50,169 nt of DNA from Clostridia bacterium (GTDB lineage Bacteria > Bacillota > Clostridia > Oscillospirales > Acutalibacteraceae), in assembly GCA_900771085.1 (NCBI GenBank), contig CAAGMR010000025.1, positions 1-50,169 of the forward strand, in the 5' to 3' direction. How positions within the stretch are numbered: the first letter of the stretch is position 1; every line of letters starts with the position of its first letter. The translations under genes were made by a program, and so were the position numbers. The notes under the pieces were generated by a model. The model did no database searches, had not been told where the DNA came from, and saw only the letters and a list, made by a program, of their open reading frames with translations. Shown one piece after another: positions 9,122 through 17,895 of this stretch.

Positions 9122-9171
9122 GAGCTGTCAAACAGCTCATTTATAATAACAAACGGTGCGCAAAAATGCAA
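9122..9171 (-). promoter_or_regulatory. tRNA-Thr promoter and leader hairpin
   Basis: On the minus strand TTGCAT (9166-9171), a 17-base spacer and TATTAT (9143-9148) precede the tRNA. A 7-bp inverted repeat (9122-9128 with 9132-9138) lies in the leader. The sequence is AT-rich and host-like up to about 9180, so the island edge falls just beyond this promoter. Confidence 0.7.
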
Positions 9172-9184
9172 CTCTTTTTTGGTC

Positions 9185-10270
9185 TTATTCGGGAAGTTTT
9201 CCCAGCTGTTCCGCAATTTCCAGGAAGTAGCCGTGGTAGGCATCTTTCGGCTGTCCCATACCCATGAGACCGGTGTGGTCGATGTCCTTCGGCTCGAAGG
9301 TGTACCAGATGCCGGGCTTCAGGTCCTTGTCCGGGGCATAGTCCTCGGAGACCGCATTGTACGGCGCCATTCCGCCCTCGGTGTTGACGAACCCGTCATG
9401 ACGGTCCCACGCCGGGCGGGAATAACCGTACTGTTCGAGCGCCGGGTCCTTGCAGCGGACGGTCAGCTTGCCGACGAGCCGTGCCATAAGGGAGGCGTCC
9501 TTGTCCACCACGTATTCCCCTTTGTCGTTCAGGTGGCTCTTGCACGCCGGACGCGCAAAGTAGTAGACATCGGGTTGCGACGTGACTCTCTGGTTGAACT
9601 CATAGACGTTCTTCAGCTGCATCTCGAAGACGATTCCGCCCTCAACGTTCTTGTTTTAGTTCCGGTAGACTGCTCTGGCCTCTTTGGAGAAGGGGTTGTG
9701 CAGCTTGACGTGCCACTTGTGGTCATCCGTGTTCGGCATGATGCCCCACTGGTCCAGACGGAAGTCGATGAGCTGGGAGACGAACGGCGAGTCGCCGAGA
9801 AGATTGGCCAGACCCAGATAGCCGGTCTGGAAGGCATGGGAGCCCTTGACGCCCATGAAGTCCGCCAGCGTCGTGCCGTTGTTGACCCCGGCCAGCGTCG
9901 TGACGGAGGCGATCCGTCCGCCGTTTCCGCCTTTGAACAGCGGCGACAACTCGGCATCCGGTGTGACGGCGCGTTCCTCTTCCGAACCGTTTGCCATGAG
10001 CTCCGCCAGCAGACGGGAGGGCGGGGCGCCGAACGAATGGCCGACGAGGTGGATTTTGGCGTGGTTCCCGGGCTGACCCCAGTCCTTCAGGATCCCCGGA
10101 TACGTGCGGCCGTAGCGGGCGTGGCCGTAGCGGGCGCTGTGTGCTTTGCCGTAGTCCACGGTAACGGCGGATGTCACCACCACGACAACGACAGCTGCGG
10201 CTGCCACTAAAGTCAACACACAACGGCCCCGGCGTATGGTTCTACGCCTGGGCCGTTTGCCAAGGACCAC
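9185..10270 (-). pseudogene. Broken lipase-like gene (N-terminally truncated, in-frame stop)
   Basis: Two reading frames in the same phase (10270-9656 and 9622-9185) are split by a single TAA at 9656-9658; through it the protein is continuous. It is homologous to the intact lipases at 26920 and 35791: it shares VDYGKAHS, VGHSFGA (serine elbow), AEGS/ANGSEEE, LSPLFKGG, LKPGIWYTFEP and the final HTGLMGMGQPKDAY. The first roughly 58 residues of the family (the HGF strand and MWDRACELYA block) are missing and replaced by an Arg-rich then Ala/Val-rich stretch that may be read-through of unrelated DNA. A hairpin lies at its 5' end (about 10219-10252). Composition is GC-rich like the island. Non-functional is the likely reading; a sequencing error at the TAA would not restore the N-terminus. 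Confidence 0.8.
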
Positions 10271-10332
10271 AAGATTTTATGATAAAAGGGCAAATTGCGC
10301 CAATGTTTGCCTGCTTATTTTATTAGTATAAT
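10270..10332 (+). promoter_or_regulatory. AraC-type operator P1 and promoter of the 10356 operon
   Basis: Two 17-base half-sites, 10270-10286 and 10291-10307, start 21 bp apart. Read on the minus strand they are TTTATCATAAAATCTTG and AACATTGGCGCAATTTG, matching the island consensus AACATCATAAAATCTTG at 14 and 9 positions. TATAAT (10327-10332) lies 19 bases beyond the proximal half-site, which therefore covers the -35 region; no good -35 hexamer exists, as expected for an activated promoter. Confidence 0.7.
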
Positions 10333-10355
10333 AAGTGCAAAGGGAGGTATGTCTC

Positions 10356-11489
10356 ATGAAAACCATCAACGACGTCATGCAAGGCTATGTGGACCGGGGC
10401 GAAATGTCCGGCGGTGCACTCATTGTCCGAAAAGAAGGCGATGAAGTCTTCCGCGGAAAATGGGGCTTTGCAGATCTTGCAGCAAAAACACCAATAGAAT
10501 ACGACAACATTTACCGCCTGATGTCCATGACCAAAGGGGTGACTGCCGTGGCCGTCATGACCCTTGTGGAGCAGGGCCTGCTCGGTCTGGACGACCCAGT
10601 CAGCCGGCATCTTCCTGCCTTTGCAGAACCCAGAGTGGTGAAGGGCCTTTGGACCCGACCGGCGTCCCGTGAAATTACCATCCGGGACCTTTTGTCCCAC
10701 GCCTCCGGTTTGCAGCAGGGCTTGTACGGGCTGATCCGCATTCTTCTGGCGAAGCCGTCCAATGCAACGCTTGCGGAACGCATTGACGCCTACGGCTCCC
10801 AGGCACTGGACTTCGAGCCCGGCGCCAAGACCAGCTACTCTCCCGCCGCCGGGTTTGACACGCTGGGACGGATTGTGGAAGTGGTCAGCGGAAAGACGTT
10901 TGAAGAGTATCTGCAGGAAACCATTTTCCGGCCGCTCGGCATGACGGACACCACCTTCCACCCGACGAATGAGCAAACGTCACGTTGTGTCCGTGTTTAC
11001 AAGCGGAAAAAGGACCAGCTCATGGACGTCACCTACGGCAAAGATGACCTTTACCAGTTTTTGAAAATGGCGGATCCGGAGCAGGCCTATGAGGCCGGTT
11101 GCGGCGGATTGTTCGGCACCGTGGAAGACTACGACAAACTGGTTCAAATGTTGGCAAACGGTGGCACTTACAACGGCACGCAGATTCTGAAGCCCGAAAC
11201 CGTAGCACTCATGCACGCTGAAGCACAGCCGAACCATCTGGAGCCGTTCCCCGGCACGGTCTGGGGACTCGGATTCCTCATTCGTCAGGACCCGGTTAAG
11301 TACGAAAGCTGTGCCACGGCCGGTACCTACGGCTGGAGCGGTGCCTTCGGCACGCATTTCTTCATTAGTCCTGACGACCATCTGACCGCGGTTTTCATGA
11401 CCAACCGCACGGACCTTGGCGGTTCCGGCTCTTACATTAGCAAAAAAGTTGAAGAACTGGTCTTCGGCACATACGGAGGTGCACAATGA
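10356..11489 (+). CDS. Serine hydrolase, class C beta-lactamase/esterase family
   Basis: Beta-lactamase-fold serine hydrolase of the EstB/DD-peptidase group. SMTK at residues 57-60 is the catalytic SxxK, YSP at 161-163 stands where the family has YxN, and GWSGAFGTHFF near the C-terminus fits the third motif. 377 residues, no signal peptide, so probably a cytosolic esterase rather than a resistance enzyme. An in-frame GTG at 10335 is less likely than the ATG at 10356, which has GGGAGG 8 bases upstream. It overlaps the next hydrolase by ATGA, and both follow operator P1, which suggests a role in removing ester groups within the island's glycan pathway. Codon use is GC-rich. Confidence 0.88.
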   Translation: MKTINDVMQGYVDRGEMSGGALIVRKEGDEVFRGKWGFADLAAKTPIEYDNIYRLMSMTKGVTAVAVMTLVEQGLLGLDDPVSRHLPAFAEPRVVKGLWTRPASREITIRDLLSHASGLQQGLYGLIRILLAKPSNATLAERIDAYGSQALDFEPGAKTSYSPAAGFDTLGRIVEVVSGKTFEEYLQETIFRPLGMTDTTFHPTNEQTSRCVRVYKRKKDQLMDVTYGKDDLYQFLKMADPEQAYEAGCGGLFGTVEDYDKLVQMLANGGTYNGTQILKPETVALMHAEAQPNHLEPFPGTVWGLGFLIRQDPVKYESCATAGTYGWSGAFGTHFFISPDDHLTAVFMTNRTDLGGSGSYISKKVEELVFGTYGGAQ

Positions 11490-12472
11490 TTACCGAACAA
11501 ACAACGTTTCAGAATATTATGGACTCGGCTCTTTCGCACATTGTCCCCTGCCTTGTTTCAGGCGGCCAGGACATGCTCAAGCCGGAAATGACCCTGCAGG
11601 ACCTGAACAACGCGCAGCCCACATGGAATGCCGCCGACATGGCAGCCGGTCTGAACCGCTTAAACGACCTTGCCGAACGCGGTACAAAACTTGTGTATCC
11701 GGTTTATTCCGAAGCAGACGTGGAAGAAGACCCGACCAAAGCCATGGTCAGCCTGGTTCATTGCCCGGCCGACGGTGACGCGTCCGACAAACCCTTTATT
11801 CTGGTCATTGCCGGCGGCGCCTATGGAGCCGTTGCCAATATTGCAGAAGCCTTTCCGGTTTCGGCCCAGTGGAATGCACTCGGATTTACCACGTTTTGCT
11901 TAAGCTACCGCGTCCGGATTCCAAACCTGTTCCCGAAGCCGCTGGAGGACGTTCATGCAGCACTGCAGTTCATCCGGGCCCATGCCGAAACATTCGGTGT
12001 GAACCCTGACCGCTACCTGGTCAGCGGATATTCCGCCGGTGGTCATATTACCGCCTGCTGGGGCCTTGACTCCATTGGCTGTGCCCATTACGGAGACCCG
12101 AAGCCCGAAGCTCTGTTCCTGGCTTACCCGGTCGTCAACTTCTGGGACAGCATGCAAGCCACGCCGGAACCCATCCGCGGGTTTATGGTCGGCATGACCT
12201 TGTCCCCCGACGCCTCCGCAGCAAGTGCTGCACCTTATAACGTGGACGAACAGATGACGGACGCCTATCCTCCGTTTTATCACGTTCAGGCCCTGGACGA
12301 CCCGACGGTTCCGGCCTGGAACGCCGACCGCATGGAAACCGCGGCAGAAGCGCATGGCATTCGGCACAAGACCGAACGGGTGCCGACAGGACAACACGGG
12401 TTCGGTGCCGGCACCGGCACCCCGGCCGAAGGCTGGACCTCCCGTGCCATTGACTTCTGGAAGACCCTGTAA
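11486..12472 (+). CDS. Alpha/beta hydrolase (acetyl esterase-like)
   Basis: Predicted carboxylesterase. Landmarks: ILVIAGGAYGAV (the HGG-like oxyanion strand, here AGG), then GYSAGGHITACWG with the nucleophile Ser. A candidate Asp follows in ALDDPTVP, and a candidate His in GQHGFGAG close to the C-terminus. 328 residues with no signal peptide. The start ATG overlaps the stop of the serine hydrolase (ATGA), so the two are translationally coupled under operator P1. The layout resembles BD-FAE/acetylxylan-esterase-type enzymes; the acyl group and substrate are not shown by the sequence. The operon ends at the terminator at 12496. Confidence 0.85.
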   Translation: MITEQTTFQNIMDSALSHIVPCLVSGGQDMLKPEMTLQDLNNAQPTWNAADMAAGLNRLNDLAERGTKLVYPVYSEADVEEDPTKAMVSLVHCPADGDASDKPFILVIAGGAYGAVANIAEAFPVSAQWNALGFTTFCLSYRVRIPNLFPKPLEDVHAALQFIRAHAETFGVNPDRYLVSGYSAGGHITACWGLDSIGCAHYGDPKPEALFLAYPVVNFWDSMQATPEPIRGFMVGMTLSPDASAASAAPYNVDEQMTDAYPPFYHVQALDDPTVPAWNADRMETAAEAHGIRHKTERVPTGQHGFGAGTGTPAEGWTSRAIDFWKTL

Positions 12473-12495
12473 CAACACAACAATCATTCAAGCAC

Positions 12496-12530
12496 AAAAA
12501 ATTCCCGACCAACCCGGTCGGGAATTTTTT
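12496..12530. terminator. Bidirectional terminator between convergent operons
   Basis: A 15-bp perfect stem (12496-12510 with 12516-12530) around a 5-base loop, A-run at one end and T-run at the other. It separates the plus-strand hydrolase operon from the minus-strand transporter-GH78 operon. Confidence 0.95.
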
Positions 12531-12536
12531 CTGTGT

Positions 12537-15272
12537 TCAGGAAGCCCGGATGGCTTCTATTTCTGCAATGGCTTTGTCCACCGACTCCGTCGGCTGGCGG
12601 AACAGTGCCATCTTGTAGCGGAGTTCTGCAAGGCCTTTGGCCATGGCTTCGGCATCGTTCCGGTCAATACCGGCGCTGCCGCCGGGCAAATATTGGTCCA
12701 GAACCGCAACGGCTTCGGGGTCCTGCAGGAGCCGTTCGAACGGGGTGTTCGCCGTATACAGCTGCCGGTAATCCCGTTCCGTCTTACACTCGAAATTGTA
12801 GATGCCGGCCGGAAGCGTCTGCACCGGCTGCTCCGGAAGTACCACGTCGGCCGTACAGCCAAAGGGAATTTCCACGTGGAACGACAAGCTGCCGTCATCC
12901 AGTATTTTCCAGTTCACAACGTAGCGTCCAGCGGCCGAGTCAAAACTGCACTCCAGGTGTCCCAGCCGAATGTCCGGCTGCGGCTCTATGCGTGCCTTGC
13001 GGAAGCCCGGCAGAACTTCGTTGATGCCGGCCGCGTTCCGGTAGAGGAATTCCGAGACCGCCCCGAACGAATAATGGTTCATGGAGTTCATGGACGTGCC
13101 GCTGATGGTGCCGTCCGGCAGCACCGAGTTCCACCGTTCCCAAATGGTGGTGGCGCCGAGCTTGACCTCATAGAGCCAGCCCGGGAAGCCTTCGTAGAAC
13201 AGGAAGTCATAGGCCAGGTCCGCAAGACCATTTTCCGCCAGCACCCGGTTCATACAGGTGGCGCCGACAAACCCGCCTTTAATGCGGTTGCAGTCCTGTT
13301 TGACACGGGCCCGCAGGGCGTCCACAATGCGCGCTTTGTCTTTGTATACCCCAAACTGGAGCGCCAGAAGGTACCCGGTCTGGGTGTCCACACAGAGACG
13401 TCCGGAGGCCGAAAAGAACTCATCCAAAATGGCGGCACGGATCTTTTCCGCACGTTCCGCATACACGGCCGCTTCCGGCAGCCCCAGAACCTTTGCCGCG
13501 TCTGCCGTATATTGGGTCGACGCGTAATAGTACATGGAAGCCACATAGAACTTGTCGGTCCGGCCCATGTTGCTCTGCTCGGTGGCACCGTCCAGTGCCA
13601 GCCAGTCTCCGTACTGGAAGCCCCAGTCGTAGAGGTTGCGCTCTCCCCGCTTCACGTCTTCTTCATGAATGAAGTCCGACCAGTCTTTCATGAGCGGGTA
13701 ATTCTGTGCCAGCAGTTCCTTGCTGCCGTAGTACCGGTACAGCATGTTGGAAATAAAGTTTCCGACGTCACACCAGACACCGGCATAGAGGCCTGCGAAT
13801 TCGTTCGGCAGATACATGGCAACTTTGCCGCCGTGTCGTTTCTGGTCCGAGCGAAGGTCCCGCAGGAACTTCGCGTAAAATGCGCGCGTGTCCATGTGGA
13901 AGCCGGCGGTTCTGGAAAAGACCAGTGCATCGCCGCTCCACCCAAGACGTTCGTCCCGCTGCGGGCAGTCCGTGGGCAGGTCCAGGAAATTGGATTTCAT
14001 GCCCCAGACGGTATTTTCGTACAGACGGTTCACCCGCTCGTCCCCGGTGTGCAGGGTTCCGGTGCGGTCCATTTTGGAGTACACCACGCAGCCCGTAAAG
14101 CAAGACGGGTCGACGGTCTCAAGACCACTCACCTTGACGTAGCGGAAGCCGTAAAAGGTAAACCACGGCCGGATGGGACGGGCTTCCCCGTCGGACGTAT
14201 AGGAGAATTCGGACTTTGCGGTCCGGTAGTTGTCGTGGTAGAAGTTGCCGTTTTGCAACAGTTCGCCAAACTCCAGCTTCAGGGTAACCCCGGCGGGCAC
14301 CGGCTGAATGCAGCGCACGAACCCGGCAAAGTTCTGACCGAAGTCCAGAACGGTTTCGCCGGCCGGCGTCGTAATAAGCTCCTTCACCGGAAGCTCTTCC
14401 ATGGCGCAAAGCGTCGGGGAATACCGGGCCACCAACGGGGCCGGAGCCTTTACCACGCGAACCGGCCGGGCCTCCGCATGCGGGTTCCAGCCGGCATAGT
14501 CCTGGGACTCTCCGTCATAAATGTCAGAGAACGTCAGGAAGCTTTCCTTGCAGGTCCACAACGGATTCGTGACAACGGTCCGGACCGAGCCATCCAGATA
14601 AGTAATGCGGAGTTCGGCAATGAGTGCAAAGGGGCGCTCATAATGCGTGGCACAGGCAAGACCGAACTTACCACGGTACCAGCCGTTTCCGAGAAAAACT
14701 GTCAGTTCGTTCTCGGTCTTCAGAAGGTCGGTCACGTCATAGGTACAATACTGGACGTGCTCCTCATAGTCGTTGAGAAACGGTGCCAGAAAGTCATCTC
14801 CGGCCTTTTCCCCGTTCACAAATGCCTCGAACAAACCGAGTCCGCAAATGTAAAGGCGGGCTTTTTCCACGTCATTGTCCAGAGAAAACGACGTCTGTAG
14901 AACCGGATGCCCGGAAAACGACTCCTCCGGGGCAATCCACTCCGCCATCCAGGGTTCGGACAGCTTTGCGGTTTCAAACCACCGGACCGGGCTTGTGGCC
15001 GTTTCCCCGCGGTTGCTCTCCACCTGCACCTGGTAGTAGTACCGGGTGCACGGGGACAGCGGCAGGTCCAGCACCGCGCCGGTGCTGTCAAGGTCTTCCC
15101 CCGACTTTTCATAGACCACACGGCTCATGTCCGGGTCCGAAGCGACACGGATGGCGGCAGCTGTCTGCCGCTCACCCATGGCGCTACGAACTTTCCAGGA
15201 ACAGACCGGAACGTCCAGATCAAAGCCAAGCGGGTTGGGAAGCCCGTTGATCCGTACAGAATAAAGTTCCAT
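12537..15272 (-). CDS. Alpha-L-rhamnosidase, glycoside hydrolase family 78 (first copy)
   Basis: Inverting alpha-L-rhamnosidase releasing terminal rhamnose. Typical GH78 order: N-terminal beta-sandwich domains, then the (alpha/alpha)6 barrel with LPTDCPQRDERLGWSGDA near residue 430 (conserved acidic residues of the active site), and GATTIWERWNS with NHYSFGAVSEFLY, followed by a C-terminal beta domain. 911 residues, usual size. No signal peptide, so it should act on imported oligosaccharides. The ATG at 15272 has TTGGAG 9 bases upstream; a TTG 15 bases earlier is unlikely. It lies 16 bases after the symporter gene, in one operon from operator P2, ended by the terminator at 12496. GC-rich codon use. 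Confidence 0.93.
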   Translation of the reverse strand: MELYSVRINGLPNPLGFDLDVPVCSWKVRSAMGERQTAAAIRVASDPDMSRVVYEKSGEDLDSTGAVLDLPLSPCTRYYYQVQVESNRGETATSPVRWFETAKLSEPWMAEWIAPEESFSGHPVLQTSFSLDNDVEKARLYICGLGLFEAFVNGEKAGDDFLAPFLNDYEEHVQYCTYDVTDLLKTENELTVFLGNGWYRGKFGLACATHYERPFALIAELRITYLDGSVRTVVTNPLWTCKESFLTFSDIYDGESQDYAGWNPHAEARPVRVVKAPAPLVARYSPTLCAMEELPVKELITTPAGETVLDFGQNFAGFVRCIQPVPAGVTLKLEFGELLQNGNFYHDNYRTAKSEFSYTSDGEARPIRPWFTFYGFRYVKVSGLETVDPSCFTGCVVYSKMDRTGTLHTGDERVNRLYENTVWGMKSNFLDLPTDCPQRDERLGWSGDALVFSRTAGFHMDTRAFYAKFLRDLRSDQKRHGGKVAMYLPNEFAGLYAGVWCDVGNFISNMLYRYYGSKELLAQNYPLMKDWSDFIHEEDVKRGERNLYDWGFQYGDWLALDGATEQSNMGRTDKFYVASMYYYASTQYTADAAKVLGLPEAAVYAERAEKIRAAILDEFFSASGRLCVDTQTGYLLALQFGVYKDKARIVDALRARVKQDCNRIKGGFVGATCMNRVLAENGLADLAYDFLFYEGFPGWLYEVKLGATTIWERWNSVLPDGTISGTSMNSMNHYSFGAVSEFLYRNAAGINEVLPGFRKARIEPQPDIRLGHLECSFDSAAGRYVVNWKILDDGSLSFHVEIPFGCTADVVLPEQPVQTLPAGIYNFECKTERDYRQLYTANTPFERLLQDPEAVAVLDQYLPGGSAGIDRNDAEAMAKGLAELRYKMALFRQPTESVDKAIAEIEAIRAS

Positions 15273-15288
15273 GGTTGCGTTCTCCAAC

Positions 15289-16683
15289 TTATCTCATGTG
15301 CTTTTCTTTCAGTTCTTTCTGAATGTCTTCAATGCCGTGTTTGTCCAGGTCCACGCGCATGACGCAAAGACCGGACAGCAGGAAGCAAATGGCCGGGAAA
15401 ATGCCCATCATGAAGCGGATCATGAAGATGGCAGATGCCGGCTGGGTAACCACTTCACCACCCGTGGTGGAGATGTAGCCGGCCATACCCATGAAGAGGC
15501 TGGCGGCACCAGTGGCCAGACCGACACCAATCTTTTCACCCATGCTGTTGGCGGAACTGACGGTACCGTCCATGGCCTTACCGGTCTTGTACAGGGCGTA
15601 GTCGCAGACTTCGCCGAGCAGCGGAATGAGGGCAACAAAGTACGGAATGGCACCGAAAGAGGCGACCATCTTGCCGACCATGAAGAGACCCATATTGGCA
15701 TTGGCAAAGAAAATGAGCAGATGTCCGGCGGCGGCAAAGAAGAGACCAATGACCATGGACTGACGTTTGCCGAACTTTTTGATGACGGGAATGCCGAGCG
15801 GCAGAAGCAGGATCATGAGAATGCTGGGCAGGTTGATCTTGGTAGCCGCACCGACGTCTTTGAAAATGTAAAGTGCATAGTAGCTGGCCACGCCCGAAGA
15901 GGCCGAGGACAGGTTGTAGAGGATGGTGCCGCCGCACAGCCACAGGAAATACTTGTTGTGGAAGAGGGCTTTCAGAGCTTCGCCCACCGGCTGTTTTTCG
16001 GTCAGAACATCCTTGGACTCTTCGGTGACGGTTTCGCGGATCATGAAGAGTGCCAGAAGACCGGCCACAACGGCAAGGACCGCAAAGATAATGGTTACCA
16101 GGTCATACGTGCCCTGGCCCATGCCCATCTTGGACAGGAACTGCGGCACAACCAGACCAATGAGAATGACCGGAATGAGCGAGCCAAACGAACGGAACAC
16201 GCCAATGACAGCTCTGTGGTCCGAGTTGGACGAAATGAGGTTCGGCAACGTGTTGCCGGCGCCCGCCGTCATGGTGCCGAAGATGGGGTTGACCAGGAAG
16301 TAGAACAGCGTGCAATACGCAATTTTTCCGCCTTCCGAGTTCAGCGGGCAATGGAAGAGCAGCAGCATGGTAATGGCAAGACCTGCTGCACCGGCCATGA
16401 CCCAGGGACGGGCTTTACCGAACTTCGTGTGGGTGCGGTCAATGATCATACCCATAACAATGTCCGAGACACCATCCGTAATCTTCGTAATGAGCAGAAT
16501 GGCGGCCAGGGCCTTCATGGACATGCCGACCGTGTTCGTGTAGTACAGGTTAATGTAGTTCGGGACGTAACCGGTGGCAACCGCTGCGGCAATGGCCGAG
16601 AACAGTGCACCGAATTTCTGACTGAGCGCAAGCTTCTCTTTCTTGCTCTGGTCCAGAACGTCCGTGGTTTCATGTTTCTTCAT
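15289..16683 (-). CDS. GPH-family sugar:cation symporter (MelB type, MFS)
   Basis: A 12-segment glycoside-pentoside-hexuronide:cation symporter of 464 residues. After a short cytosolic N-terminus, the YYTNTVGMS segment and the loop MGMIIDRTHTKFGKARPWV (family signature with D-R-T and FGKARPW) identify it; the second half begins after about residue 230. ATG at 16683 is chosen over one 21 bases earlier because AGGAGG lies 7 bases before it. It is the first gene of the operon with the GH78 enzyme and diverges from the AraC gene, with operator P2 between. Expected substrate is a rhamnose-containing oligosaccharide or glycoside, by context only. Confidence 0.9.
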   Translation of the reverse strand: MKKHETTDVLDQSKKEKLALSQKFGALFSAIAAAVATGYVPNYINLYYTNTVGMSMKALAAILLITKITDGVSDIVMGMIIDRTHTKFGKARPWVMAGAAGLAITMLLLFHCPLNSEGGKIAYCTLFYFLVNPIFGTMTAGAGNTLPNLISSNSDHRAVIGVFRSFGSLIPVILIGLVVPQFLSKMGMGQGTYDLVTIIFAVLAVVAGLLALFMIRETVTEESKDVLTEKQPVGEALKALFHNKYFLWLCGGTILYNLSSASSGVASYYALYIFKDVGAATKINLPSILMILLLPLGIPVIKKFGKRQSMVIGLFFAAAGHLLIFFANANMGLFMVGKMVASFGAIPYFVALIPLLGEVCDYALYKTGKAMDGTVSSANSMGEKIGVGLATGAASLFMGMAGYISTTGGEVVTQPASAIFMIRFMMGIFPAICFLLSGLCVMRVDLDKHGIEDIQKELKEKHMR

Positions 16684-16728
16684 GTCGGATCCTCCTATTT
16701 TCATAATATCGGGTTATTGGGTATTTTC

Positions 16729-16790
16729 ATTATAAAAGTCGGGAACCCTTGTAACATCATAATACCTTGGTCAAACATCATAAAAAGTTG
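16729..16790 (-). promoter_or_regulatory. AraC-type operator P2 and promoter of the symporter-GH78 operon
   Basis: Half-sites 16753-16769 (AACATCATAATACCTTG) and 16774-16790 (AACATCATAAAAAGTTG) start 21 bp apart, the clearest tandem pair in the window. On the minus strand TATAAT (complement of 16729-16734) lies 18 bases from the proximal half-site, which occupies the -35 region. This fits an activator touching RNA polymerase. Confidence 0.8.
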
Positions 16791-16817
16791 CGTTCCGAAA
16801 GACGGATGTGCTATAGT
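16788..16817 (+). promoter_or_regulatory. Promoter of the araC-type gene
   Basis: TTGCGT (16788-16793), an 18-base spacer and TATAGT (16812-16817) precede the regulator. The -35 box overlaps the end of the distal P2 half-site, so the regulator may repress its own gene when bound. Confidence 0.6.
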
Positions 16818-16837
16818 AGTTCTCAAGAGGTGGTTGC

Positions 16838-17815
16838 ATGTTTGAAGGCATTCCGTTTACCAGTTCGAATACGACGATTCCCTTAACGTCCCGGCTGGTC
16901 CAGCCAGACCAATACGACAACGCAAGAAAATACAGTAAAAACGAGCGGGAGAACCTGTCCAATTCCGACTTCTATATTTCCGGAAGCTGTGACTCCTTCC
17001 TGCCCCCTCCCATTGCAGACTTTGCCGTCAACAACCTCTATTACCTGCAGTCCTTCGTCATCTTTCATTACCAGAAAGGTTCCTATACCCGCCGACAGGA
17101 TTACCACTCCTTTCTAATTCTGTACACCTACTCCGGCACCGGAACCGTGGAGTATGAGGGAAAGACTTACACGCTGCACGAGGGCGATGGAGTGTTCCTC
17201 GACTGTCTCCGGCCCCATTATTATAAGGCGGAAACGGACTGGGACGTGGCCACGCTTCATTTCAACAGCCCCCTGGCCGAATATTTTCACGAAGAGTATC
17301 TGCAGACCAGAAACCTCGTCTTCCATGAAAAGACCGACGAACGGTTCCACCGGTACCTGGAACAACTTCTCAACATTTATAATTCCCCCAGTTTACAGCG
17401 GGACCTGCGTGCGTCTCACTGTCTGGAAGGCATTGTCCTGCACCTGCTGGTTCTCTGTTCCAACATGAAAATTTCCAAAAAGGATGTGCCGGAGGCCATC
17501 CAGACGGTCATCTCCTACATGGAAAACCATTACGAGCAAAACCTGACCCTGGACAAGATGGCCGAAATGACCAACACCAGCAAATACCATTTTTCCAAAC
17601 AATTCAAACGGTACACCGGTTTTTCTCCACATGACTACCTCATTACCATCCGGTTGAAACAAGCCAAAATTTTGCTCAAAACCACCTCGCTTCCGGCCAG
17701 CAAAATTTCTCATATGGTCGGCATTCACGACATTAACAACTTCAACTACCTGTTCAAGAAGAAAATTGGGAAAACCCCCATTCAGTACCGCAACGCACCC
17801 GACATTATTCTCTAA
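16838..17815 (+). CDS. AraC/XylS-family transcriptional regulator
   Basis: Sugar-responsive activator. Residues about 80-170 look like the cupin sensor (SFLILYTYSGTGTVEYEG, then LHEGDGVFLDCLRPHYYK). The last 100 residues hold the double helix-turn-helix: LTLDKMAEMTNTSKYHFSKQ, YTGFSPHDYL and a second unit ending FKKKIGKTPIQYRN. 325 residues, normal length. AAGAGGTGG precedes the ATG. It diverges from the symporter, and the 21-bp tandem elements found at four island promoters are the spacing expected for this family, so it is the best candidate for their regulator. Ligand unknown; a rhamnose derivative is inferred from neighbours. Confidence 0.93.
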   Translation: MFEGIPFTSSNTTIPLTSRLVQPDQYDNARKYSKNERENLSNSDFYISGSCDSFLPPPIADFAVNNLYYLQSFVIFHYQKGSYTRRQDYHSFLILYTYSGTGTVEYEGKTYTLHEGDGVFLDCLRPHYYKAETDWDVATLHFNSPLAEYFHEEYLQTRNLVFHEKTDERFHRYLEQLLNIYNSPSLQRDLRASHCLEGIVLHLLVLCSNMKISKKDVPEAIQTVISYMENHYEQNLTLDKMAEMTNTSKYHFSKQFKRYTGFSPHDYLITIRLKQAKILLKTTSLPASKISHMVGIHDINNFNYLFKKKIGKTPIQYRNAPDIIL

Positions 17816-17825
17816 TCTGCAACGG

Positions 17826-17862
17826 ACAAGAACCCCCGGTCATGACGACCGGGGGTTCTTGT
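17826..17862. terminator. Bidirectional terminator after the AraC-type gene
   Basis: A 16-bp perfect stem (17826-17841 with 17847-17862), loop of 5. It lies between the convergent regulator and secreted-esterase genes; the plus-strand T-run is short. Confidence 0.8.
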
Positions 17863-17895
17863 TCAAAAAAAGGTTATTGTAAGGAACGGATTGTC

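Noticed and set aside
9172..9182. A short match (TCTTTTTTGG) between the left island edge and the tRNA-Trp CCA/terminator junction at about 24897-24906, read as a possible target repeat
   Set aside because: It is about ten bases and mostly a T-run; it does not extend into the tRNA.
9092..10210. A 372-codon plus-strand frame over the broken lipase
   Set aside because: It crosses part of tRNA-Thr and the tRNA promoter and encodes low-complexity Arg/Val-rich sequence; the minus-strand lipase homology is clear.
10219..10252. Hairpin at the 5' end of the broken lipase, considered as a terminator
   Set aside because: The stem is good, but neither side has a convincing T-run; it may be a relic of an older gene end.
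10356..11489. Antibiotic-resistance beta-lactamase
   Set aside because: The SxxK fold is shared by esterases and peptidases. There is no signal peptide, and the gene sits in a glycan-catabolic regulon with esterases.
12354..14900. An 848-codon open frame on the plus strand opposite the first GH78 gene (also long frames at 15271-16845, 17956-19221 and 19637-21838)
   Set aside because: They are antisense to genes with full family motifs, have no ribosome site, and give Arg/His/Gln/Val-rich sequence with no family. Long antisense frames are expected from GC-rich codon use.
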